Of a stretch of 15,188 nt of DNA, positions 8,655 through 14,942 are shown one piece after another (position 1 is the first letter of the stretch; each line of letters opens with the position of its first letter). The position numbers were made by a program, and so were the translations under genes. The notes below the pieces were generated by a model, which did no database searches, was not told where the DNA came from, and saw only the letters and a program-made list of their open reading frames with translations. The DNA is from Methanobacterium sp. Its GTDB lineage: Archaea; Methanobacteriota; Methanobacteria; Methanobacteriales; Methanobacteriaceae. Location: the NCBI GenBank assembly GCA_012838205.1, contig DUPR01000009.1:1-15188 (forward strand). Direction: 5' to 3'.

Positions 8655-8951
8655 ATGGATAAATTTGAAGAAATTCTGGAAAAAATGTCAGAAATGTCAG
8701 AAAATCAGTTAAAAACTTTAATTGAAATGCAAAAGAAAAGGATATGCATCTGCAGAGAATGCCCAAGTTTCAACGAATGTATGAATGAAAATAAAGAAGG
8801 ATTATTCTGTATTTTAGGTAATAGTGGTTGTGGTCTTGAATTAATAGAATGCAATTGTAGTGAGTGTTCAACGCACATCAATTTTCAAATGAAATATGAA
8901 TTATACTGTATTGAAGGTTCAGAAGAAGAACAGAGGTCTAAAAAGAAGTAA
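8655..8951 (+). CDS. DUF2769 cysteine-rich small protein
   Basis: The 98-residue protein has ten cysteines in the order CIC-X2-C-X5-C (31, 33, 36, 42), C52, C59, C-X-C-X2-C (66, 68, 71) and C85, followed by EGSEEEQR. This matches the DUF2769 family of methanogens as I know it; the function is unknown. The pattern suits two zinc or iron-sulfur sites. The first 27 residues are predicted helix rich in Met and Glu. I start at the ATG at 8655, which has GGGG upstream and a TATA box at the right distance; an in-frame start 16 codons earlier has neither. It is convergent with the tRNA-Met gene and divergent from the E1-like gene, so it is probably monocistronic. Confidence 0.8.
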   Translation: MDKFEEILEKMSEMSENQLKTLIEMQKKRICICRECPSFNECMNENKEGLFCILGNSGCGLELIECNCSECSTHINFQMKYELYCIEGSEEEQRSKKK

Positions 8952-8985
8952 AATATAGATCATGTCATAATAAATAAAATTAAAG

Positions 8986-9098
<113 letters not shown>

Positions 9099-9123
9099 GC
9101 TTATATGCTGTTCATTCTTATCT

Positions 9124-9133
9124 AATTTAAAGT
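9124..9133 (-). promoter_or_regulatory. Likely TATA box of tRNA-Met
   Basis: ACTTTAAATT on the minus strand, centred about 33 bp upstream of the mature 5' end, would give a short pre-tRNA leader. A second TATA-like stretch (CATATAAG, 9107-9114) is closer and less well placed. Confidence 0.35.
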
Positions 9134-9266
9134 TTTCTATGGTTAAGAAAAGTTATGTTTATTTCTGGTGAAGTGCTTTATTAAACAATCAAGATAAAAT
9201 TATTTTTGGGATAAATCTAATTGGGTTAGAATTACACATTATATTATCATAATTTGAGGTGTTAAC

Positions 9267-10097
9267 GTGGATGAACATGTTATAGAGGCTTTAGGCAAAT
9301 CAAAAATAGTCATAAAGGATGGAAAAGTAGTCAAAGTTGAAGAACCTCAAATAAATTACTGCCCTCTTTTTCACAAGTACCGAAATATCGAGAAACTCAA
9401 TCCCCAAGTGGTTAAAGATAATATAAAATTCCGAATCAAGGATTTTGGAATGTGCACCAGTCAGAGAGAGTTAAAAATGAGGGATTTCTTATCTTTTGGA
9501 ATATCTGAGATCCTAGGCACATTACTTGAAAAAAAACGTATAGATTGCGCGGTCATGGTTTGTGATGGATGTGGAACTGTAACTGTTGAAGATCCAGAAC
9601 TGGTGCAAGGAATTGGTGGCAGAATCTCTGGAATTATCAGTACCAGCCCCATAAACGAAGTCATAAATATATTAGGGGAAAATGCAGTTCTGAACCCAAA
9701 AACTGCAGAGATAAATCAGGCAAAAGGAGTTTTAAAATCTATAAATAATGGTTGTCAAAAAATAGGAGTCACTGTTACATTGGCAGAAGATGCAGTGAAA
9801 CTCAGAGAAATTGAAAGTCAACATGATGGGGTGAATATCTATATTTTTGCAGTTCATACTACTGGTATTTCCAGAGAGGATGCTGAGATCCTTTTTGAAA
9901 ACACTGATATCATAACTTCTTGTGCTTCGATTCACCTAAGAACTATTGCAGAAAAAAGGAATATTTTTTCAGTGGGAGTTGCAATACCCATATACGCTGC
10001 CAGTAAGGAAGGAGAAGAGTTTCTTAAAATGAGAATCGAAAAGATCGGAGGATTGAAAGATAAAAAAGATGCTAAAATTCCAGATCCCCTAATCTAA
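9267..10097 (+). CDS. Methanogenesis marker protein 8 (DUF2099)
   Basis: I recognise this 276-residue protein as the DUF2099 family, catalogued as methanogenesis marker 8 because it occurs almost only in methanogens; its biochemical role is not established. It has conserved cysteines at C32 (YCPLF), C63 (FGMCTS), C94, and the pair C99/C102 in VCDGCGTVTV, which could hold a metal site. The glycine-rich QGIGGRISGIISTSPI (about 114-129) and HTTGISREDAEIL are also visible. No signal peptide or membrane segment is present. The start is GTG at 9267 with GAGGTG five bases upstream; the overlapping ATG at 9271 is out of frame. It stands alone between the tRNA gene and a convergent CBS gene. Confidence 0.87.
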   Translation: MDEHVIEALGKSKIVIKDGKVVKVEEPQINYCPLFHKYRNIEKLNPQVVKDNIKFRIKDFGMCTSQRELKMRDFLSFGISEILGTLLEKKRIDCAVMVCDGCGTVTVEDPELVQGIGGRISGIISTSPINEVINILGENAVLNPKTAEINQAKGVLKSINNGCQKIGVTVTLAEDAVKLREIESQHDGVNIYIFAVHTTGISREDAEILFENTDIITSCASIHLRTIAEKRNIFSVGVAIPIYAASKEGEEFLKMRIEKIGGLKDKKDAKIPDPLI

Positions 10098-10165
10098 TAA
10101 TAATTTAGCATAAGATGAGTAGTTGTTTAAGAACTAAAGACTATGTCAGGAAGAAATGGCGATAA

Positions 10166-10555
10166 TTAATATATTTCATCATCTAAACCAGCAAGGGCGC
10201 GAATAAGAGAACTTTGGGTGATAAGGCCAACCAAATCCCCTTGTTCTACTACTGGAATTCTTTGATAACCTTTTTCAGCCATAATTCTGGTAATATTCAT
10301 TATTGGGGTGTTTTTCTCTGCCACTTCTGGATCTTTGCTCATTAGATCGCCCACTTTGAGACCAAGTGCCTCCCCGCCAGCTAGGAGGATGTCACGATGA
10401 GTTATTATACCCACTAACTTCTTCTTGTCCACTACTGGCAGACCTCCAACATTGCATCGCATCATTTTTAGCTTGGCTGCAGCCACCATGTCGTTGCGGG
10501 AGGTTACATGCACTTCCTGGATCATGATATCTTGGGCACGCAGTTTTTCTATCAT
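10166..10555 (-). CDS. Two-CBS-domain protein
   Basis: The 129-residue protein is two CBS motifs and nothing else: about residues 8-60 (MIQEVHVTSRNDMVAAAKLK to VVDKKKLVGIITHRDI) and 68-125 (MSKDPEVAEKNTPIMNITRI to VVEQGDLVGLITQSSL). The pair should form a Bateman module binding an adenine nucleotide or S-adenosylmethionine. It carries no effector domain, so it probably senses a ligand and acts on a partner. It is divergent from thiC with only 47 bp between the starts, so the promoters overlap and a link to thiamine synthesis is possible but unproven. There is no good Shine-Dalgarno sequence, and a TATA-like TTTAATATAG about 25-30 bp upstream suggests a leaderless mRNA. Stand-alone CBS proteins are numerous in methanogens. 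Confidence 0.9.
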   Translation of the reverse strand: MIEKLRAQDIMIQEVHVTSRNDMVAAAKLKMMRCNVGGLPVVDKKKLVGIITHRDILLAGGEALGLKVGDLMSKDPEVAEKNTPIMNITRIMAEKGYQRIPVVEQGDLVGLITQSSLIRALAGLDDEIY

Positions 10556-10602
10556 AATATTTAACTTTTAACTACATACTATATTAAAACAAAGGTGAAA
10601 AA

Positions 10603-11877
10603 GTGACTCAATTGTACCGGGCAAGTAAAGGTCAGATCACAGATGAAATGCAAAAAGTAGCTGAAAATGAGGGCATTGATGTTCAAAAACTCGCACGTAG
10701 AGTTGCTAAGGGTTATGTGGTGATTCCTACCAATAATAACAGGAATACAAAACCATGTGGAATTGGAAAAGGACTTTCTACTAAGATCAACGCCAATCTT
10801 GGATCTTCCCCTGAACTGGAAAACGTGAATTTGGAAGTAAATAAGGCTCAGATGGCAGTAGAATATGGTGCAGATGCTATTATGGATCTTTCTACTGGAA
10901 TAAATTATAAAAAAGTGCGAAAAGCCATTATTAAAAATACAAACGTACCTTTAGGTACTGTTCCCATATATCAAGCAGGGATCAACGCTTCCAAGAAGCG
11001 TGGAGCGGTAATTAACATGGAAGAAGAAGACATGTTTAAGGCTATTGAAGAACAAGCTCAGGAAGGAGTTGATTTTATGACAATCCATAGTGGAATTACT
11101 CAGGACACTGTGGAAAAAGTTAAAGAATCTGAAAGGATAATGGGAGTGGTCAGTAGGGGTGGAGCATTCCTTACAGCTTGGATACTTCACAACCAAGAAG
11201 AAAATCCACTTTATTCCAATTTTGATTACTTGTTGGAAATAGCAAAAGAACATGATATAACTATTTCATTGGGTGATGGCCTCAGACCAGGTTGTCTGGC
11301 TGATGCTTCTGACATACCTCAGATGAGTGAACTGTTAATTTTAGGAAGTCTGGTGAAACAGGCTAGGGAATCAGGAGTTCAAGTCATGGTAGAAGGACCT
11401 GGACATGTGCCATTAAACCAAGTTGAAGCTAACATGCAAATCCAGAAAACAGTTTGTCAAGGAGCACCATTTTATGTTTTAGGGCCTATAGTAACTGATC
11501 TGGCACCAGGATACGACCACATTACTTCCGCCATCGGAGGGGCATTGGCTGCTAAGGCCGGAGCAGATTTCTTGTGCTATGTAACTCCGGCAGAACATCT
11601 TTCTATACCTGTATTGCGAGATGTTAAAGAAGGAGTTATCGCATCAAAAATAGCTGCACAAGCTGCTGACGTGGCTAAAGGCCATAAAATTGCATGGGCC
11701 AAAGAATTAGACATGGCCAAAGCAAGAAAGAATTTTGACTGGGAAAAACAGTACCAACTGGCATTCGATCCTGAAAAACCTAAAAAATGCCGTGAAAGAA
11801 AACCAACAGATCGAAATGATATGTGCACCATGTGTGGTGAGTTTTGCGCTCTTAGAATGGTTAGAAACAACATGTAA
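10603..11877 (+). CDS. thiC: ThiC, HMP-P synthase
   Basis: ThiC is a radical S-adenosylmethionine enzyme that rearranges 5-aminoimidazole ribotide into 4-amino-5-hydroxymethyl-2-methylpyrimidine phosphate, the pyrimidine half of thiamine. The 424-residue length is that of archaeal ThiC, which lacks the long N-terminal extension of bacterial and plant forms. Visible are GADAIMDLSTG, VPLGTVPIYQ, DFMTIHSGIT, SRGGAFLTAWIL, LGDGLRPGCLADASD, VEGPGHVPL and PEHLSIP. The C-terminal cluster motif is C408-C411-C415 (CTMCGEFC), spaced CX2CX3C rather than the CX2CX4C of E. coli. The start is GTG with AAGGTGA upstream. The leader is too short for a thiamine pyrophosphate riboswitch. Methanogens often carry a second ThiC paralogue, so this may not be the only copy. 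Confidence 0.96.
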   Translation: MTQLYRASKGQITDEMQKVAENEGIDVQKLARRVAKGYVVIPTNNNRNTKPCGIGKGLSTKINANLGSSPELENVNLEVNKAQMAVEYGADAIMDLSTGINYKKVRKAIIKNTNVPLGTVPIYQAGINASKKRGAVINMEEEDMFKAIEEQAQEGVDFMTIHSGITQDTVEKVKESERIMGVVSRGGAFLTAWILHNQEENPLYSNFDYLLEIAKEHDITISLGDGLRPGCLADASDIPQMSELLILGSLVKQARESGVQVMVEGPGHVPLNQVEANMQIQKTVCQGAPFYVLGPIVTDLAPGYDHITSAIGGALAAKAGADFLCYVTPAEHLSIPVLRDVKEGVIASKIAAQAADVAKGHKIAWAKELDMAKARKNFDWEKQYQLAFDPEKPKKCRERKPTDRNDMCTMCGEFCALRMVRNNM

Positions 11878-12115
11878 TTAATTCCTTATCAAAAAAGTAT
11901 ATTTTCAGCTAACTCTAACAAACTTAATTATAAATAATGAAAATTTCTTTTTTTTCTTTATTTTCCATGTTTGGTGTTCATTTCTATCTTTGTTTATTGT
12001 TTTTATCATTGATTCTAGTTTATTGATGAAAATTTCCACAATATCATCTGATTTTGGGTTAAGGTAATGAGTTGCAGTAGGTTGTAGCAAAAGCATTAGA
12101 AAAATGTTTTTTGGG

Positions 12116-12295
12116 TTAATGAGAGTGGTGCTGATTAATCGGTGTCCGGGACTTGAACTTGTTTTTAATCACTGTGTAGGGGTGTTCTATTGCAATTTTT
12201 TGCAGGTGTCTTTTTTGTATTTGTTTTGTGAGGTGTGTCTGCGTGTTTTTCGCTAAATGGTGTCGCCATTGTTTTTGTATAATGTTTAAAAGTAT
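12116..12295 (-). pseudogene. Possible remnant of a mobile-element gene
   Basis: A minus-strand frame is open for 59 codons (an in-frame TAA at 12298-12296 precedes it, stop TAA at 12118-12116) but has no start codon. The product is basic (IQKQWRHHLAKNTQTH near its beginning, IEHPYTVIKNKFKSRTP towards its end). A second frame continues the open character to 11905, as expected after a frameshift. Similarity to any family is not recognised, and the A+C-rich composition alone makes stops rare, so this may be chance. Confidence 0.25.
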
Positions 12296-12815
12296 TTAAA
12301 ATCTTAATTCACTACTTCTTTCGGTTTATTAAGGTCCACTTGATCGTCATGAATATCGGCAGTTGTGGTGATTAGTCTACGTTTTATAAACTTATTAAAG
12401 GAAATATAATCATTAATTTATCCACTAAGCTCGGATCAGACAAGCTTTACCACTTGAAAATCAACATTATATAACCATAAAATTTTCATTATTTTTAGAT
12501 ACACCAACCTTGGGGAGTGATAATTGCACGCCTCATTCACAAGTTTGTAAACCGATAATAAATAAGTGGATTAATCAACCAATTTTTCATCTCTTTTTGA
12601 ACGAGTACGCACTGTTAATTCATTAAATAATGTTTAAACGATTAATTCATGTTAATATGATTATAATGTAGTTGGTTGCGATTTTCATATTTAGATGCCA
12701 AACAACGAAAAACACAAAGCAATAAACATAAAAATCACAAAATCAATATTACTTATAGAAATTCTTTAAGGCATGATATTAAAGAAAGCTAACTTATGAT
12801 CCATGTATTGAATTA

Positions 12816-12834
12816 AATGATATATCGTATCATT
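12816..12834 (+). promoter_or_regulatory. Palindrome over the TATA region of the redoxin operon
   Basis: AATGATA (12816-12822) and TATCATT (12828-12834) form a perfect 7-bp inverted repeat with a 5-bp spacer, 47 bp before the glutaredoxin-like ATG. TGATATAT at 12818-12825 is the best TATA-like sequence, so a bound regulator would cover the promoter. The function is inferred. Confidence 0.45.
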
Positions 12835-12881
12835 GGTCATTGTTATTTTAGGTTTTCTTAAGTTATACGGAGGAAAAATAA

Positions 12882-13160
12882 ATGTCAATGCAACATGTTG
12901 AAGGTGAAAATAAAGGGGATGTTGTTCTGTATGCATTAAGCACTTGTGGGTGGTGCAAAAAGACTCGGATGATGTTGGAGGAACTGGGAGTGGAATACAA
13001 CTACGTCTATGTTGATCTTCTGGAGGGTGATGAACGGCAAGAGATGATTGAACAATTGAAGAAATGGAATCCTCAACTTTCTTTCCCCACCTTGATAATA
13101 AATAATGAAGAATGCATCGTGGGATTCGATGAAGATAAAGTAAAGGAGAATCTACAATGA
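12882..13160 (+). CDS. Glutaredoxin/NrdH-like redoxin
   Basis: The 92-residue protein has a thioredoxin fold of the glutaredoxin/NrdH type: a beta strand VVLYALSTCGWC with redox-active Cys22 and Cys25, then the helix KKTRMMLEELG, the strand YNYVYVDL, and the cis-proline loop SFPTLIINN with Pro69 followed by IVGFDEDKV. It should reduce protein disulfides in the cytoplasm. GGAGG at 12869-12873 lies 8 bases before the ATG. The stop overlaps the start of the next gene (ATGA), so translation is coupled to the ferredoxin-dependent disulfide reductase, which is the likely electron donor. A palindrome covers the promoter. Related redoxins in methanogens have been shown to react with coenzyme M or with such reductases; which applies here is open. 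Confidence 0.9.
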   Translation: MSMQHVEGENKGDVVLYALSTCGWCKKTRMMLEELGVEYNYVYVDLLEGDERQEMIEQLKKWNPQLSFPTLIINNEECIVGFDEDKVKENLQ

Positions 13161-13666
13161 GTACGGTTGATATTTCAAAAAAAGAAGTAAATCGTTTTTA
13201 TATGGAGATTAAAAACCATGCTGAATCTGCAGGTTACTATCTTAATCCTGATGAATCATTTACCAAGGATCTCCTGCAAAGCATTCTAATTAACAGGAAT
13301 CGTTATGGTTATGATGCTTGTCCTTGTCGCTTAGCATCTGGTGCTAAAGAGGAAGATCTTGATATTATATGTCCATGCGACTATCGTGATCCTGACTTGA
13401 ACGAATTTGGGGCATGTTACTGTGCTTTGTACGTTACCAGCGAAGTCTTTAATGGTCAAAAAAAACTAACATCCATACCTGAAAGGAGACCTGGGCCCGA
13501 TCAACAGTTTAAAGTTGATGAAATTTCCAAGAAAAAAGTATTAACTAGTGTTTCTCTGCCAGTGTGGAGATGCAGAGTTTGCGGATATTTATGTGCTAGA
13601 GAAGAGCCCCCTGAAATTTGTCCTATCTGTAAAGTTGGAAAAGAAAGGTTTGAACGATTTTTATAG
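13157..13666 (+). CDS. Ferredoxin:disulfide reductase catalytic subunit fused to rubredoxin
   Basis: The 169-residue protein begins with the ferredoxin:thioredoxin reductase catalytic fold: C55-P-C57, C72-P-C74 and C87-Y-C89 supply the [4Fe-4S] ligands and redox-active disulfide. Spacing is CPC-X14-CPC-X12-CYC, against X16 and X8 in plants and cyanobacteria, and Tyr88 replaces the His of the usual CHC motif. A linker (about 100-133) leads to a C-terminal rubredoxin-like knuckle domain, WRCRVCGYLC (137-146) with C139/C142 and C155-P-I-C158. Fusions of this type are known in methanogens (M. acetivorans ferredoxin:disulfide reductase). It would move electrons from ferredoxin through the rubredoxin iron to the cluster and then to the redoxin made by the upstream gene, which overlaps it by 4 bp. 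No separate variable (FTR alpha) subunit is seen. Confidence 0.93.
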   Translation: MSTVDISKKEVNRFYMEIKNHAESAGYYLNPDESFTKDLLQSILINRNRYGYDACPCRLASGAKEEDLDIICPCDYRDPDLNEFGACYCALYVTSEVFNGQKKLTSIPERRPGPDQQFKVDEISKKKVLTSVSLPVWRCRVCGYLCAREEPPEICPICKVGKERFERFL

Positions 13667-13700
13667 GTATTTTTTAGGATATTATAAATTAATATTATTG

Positions 13701-13739
13701 ATTTTTTCTTTTATAAAACATTTATAAAGGTTTTTTTTT
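13701..13739 (+). terminator. T-rich terminator after the redoxin operon
   Basis: Successive T tracts, ending in nine T at 13731-13739, follow the reductase stop by about 35-70 bp. TTTATAAAACATTTATAAA lies between them and is weakly self-complementary. This fits archaeal T-tract termination. Confidence 0.45.
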
Positions 13740-13840
13740 AAAATCATATTCCCATCAACAATTATTGAAATTCACATATAATCATAAAAAAGGGAAATAT
13801 TTATAATCAACAACAATCAAAATTTAAATTAGTTAAATAA

Positions 13841-13870
13841 AATTATTACTATAATGTAAATGTAATAATT
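13841..13870 (+). promoter_or_regulatory. Inverted repeat upstream of the FilR1-like regulator
   Basis: AATTATTAC (13841-13849) and GTAATAATT (13862-13870) form a perfect 9-bp inverted repeat with a 12-bp spacer, ending 46 bp before the regulator ATG. The spacer contains the TATA-like TATAATGTAAAT. It is the natural candidate for an autoregulatory site; AT-richness makes chance repeats more likely than in GC-rich DNA. Confidence 0.45.
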
Positions 13871-13916
13871 ATGTAAAAAATATTCGGCTACTATAGATTG
13901 AATAGGTGGGAGTCAA

Positions 13917-14771
13917 ATGGACTATATGTTTGAATTGTATGAGCAAGTAAAGGATGATATGAAATTTTTCATAGCCTCTGATGTAAGGGCTAAGATATTA
14001 ATTAGTTTAAGAAGTGGATCTAAGAATTTAGCTGATTTGCGTAAGGAAATTCATCTGAGTTCGTCTACTATTTTACACGGAATGAATCAACTGGAACAAA
14101 AAAATTTCATTTTCCGTGAATCTGGAAATTATTCCCTATCCCAAACTGGTGAAGTAGTATCCAATAAATTAATCGATGTAATGCGCTCTTTTTATTCGCT
14201 TAACCTCTGTGAGGGGTTGTTCTTAAACCATGATATTAGTTGCATCCCTCCTGATCTCTTTAAAGATATTGGTTGTCTGGAAAAATCATTCATTGTTAAA
14301 TCCACTAGCACCAATATTATGAGGCCACAAGAGGTTTTATCAGAATTTTTAGCCAAAAGTAAAAACTTTAAACAACTCACCTCAGTATACAACCCCGCAA
14401 GTGTCCAGATATTTATGAAAGCCCTGGAAAACGGGGGCGATGTACAGCTTATAATGACTGAGGGGATAATTGATAAGTTGGTTGAAACTGCTGGAGAAGA
14501 AAAACTGAATAAATGGATCAAAGAAGGTAATTTAAAGTTAATGAAAATAGATGAAGATGTGAAGATCTCACTGACCACAGGAGACAACTTTATTGCCTTG
14601 GGACTATTTTCAGCTGATGGAACATATGACTTGAATATTTCTTTAATTAGTCATGGTGAAGAGGCTATTTCATGGGGTAACAGATTATTCGAACATTATC
14701 GTCAAATATCTAATTCCGTAGAATTTAAAGGGCGAAAAACTCCTGAAAAAATTGTTGCTTTAGAAAAATAA
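13917..14771 (+). CDS. FilR1-type (DUF1724) winged-helix transcriptional regulator
   Basis: The 284-residue protein has an N-terminal winged helix-turn-helix (about residues 15-95; ASDVRAKILISLRSGSKNLADL, then SSSTILHGMNQLEQKNFIFRE and the wing NYSLSQTGEVV). A FilR1 middle domain, formerly DUF1724, follows at about 120-270 with FLAKSKNFKQLTSVYNPASVQIF, LITTEG-like LIMTEGIIDKL, DEDVKISLTTGDNFIALGLF and WGNRLFEHYRQ. The family is common in methanogens and named after FilR1, which acts in methanogenesis and filament control in Methanothrix; its ligand here is unknown. GGTGGG at 13904-13909 sits 7 bases before the ATG. It is a single gene with its own upstream palindrome and a T-run terminator after it. 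Confidence 0.9.
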   Translation: MDYMFELYEQVKDDMKFFIASDVRAKILISLRSGSKNLADLRKEIHLSSSTILHGMNQLEQKNFIFRESGNYSLSQTGEVVSNKLIDVMRSFYSLNLCEGLFLNHDISCIPPDLFKDIGCLEKSFIVKSTSTNIMRPQEVLSEFLAKSKNFKQLTSVYNPASVQIFMKALENGGDVQLIMTEGIIDKLVETAGEEKLNKWIKEGNLKLMKIDEDVKISLTTGDNFIALGLFSADGTYDLNISLISHGEEAISWGNRLFEHYRQISNSVEFKGRKTPEKIVALEK

Positions 14772-14830
14772 CGACTCTTAATAGAATATCGTGCAAAAAA
14801 TATTCAGAATAATCATATCCCATTTTAACA

Positions 14831-14839
14831 TTTTTTTTT
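14831..14839 (+). terminator. T-run terminator after the FilR1-like gene
   Basis: Nine T followed by C-TTTT lie about 60 bp after the stop. They could end transcription of the regulator before the convergent gene at the window edge. Confidence 0.4.
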
Positions 14840-14942
14840 CTTTTCAATAAATTCTTTTCATGCACGATTTATGAATCTTTCAAAGTGTATTACGAATTTT
14901 TTAGTTATTTTTTTCCTGAATTGGTATGGGATATTGTTGATT

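Larger units (their letters stand above)
11878..12881. other. Gene-poor 1-kb region, partly decayed DNA
   Basis: No convincing gene is seen here. A T-rich stretch at 11944-11964 probably ends thiC transcription. From about 12000 to 12290 the plus strand is strongly G+T-rich, like the insertion-sequence DNA at both window edges. The minus strand of this part has two open stretches in different frames, 11905-12165 (lysine-rich, only internal starts) and 12116-12295 (59 codons, no start codon). The imperfect direct repeat TTTTGGGTTAA occurs at 12052 and 12109. These look like remnants of a decayed gene. The part 12300-12815 is AT-rich with short GC-richer patches, no ORF beyond about 25 codons (for instance 12695-12769, without ribosome binding site) and no recognisable C/D-box RNA. 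Confidence 0.5.

Noticed and set aside
10557..10602. Thiamine pyrophosphate riboswitch before thiC
   Set aside because: The interval is 47 bp and contains none of the conserved riboswitch elements.
12256..12270. AATGG-TGTCG-CCATT hairpin followed by GTTTTTG as a terminator
   Set aside because: No gene ends nearby on the plus strand, the stem is only 5 bp, and archaeal termination does not normally use such hairpins.
12695..12769. Small ORF of 24 codons before the redoxin operon
   Set aside because: It has no ribosome binding site and an AC-rich composition in which stop codons are rare, so it is most likely chance.
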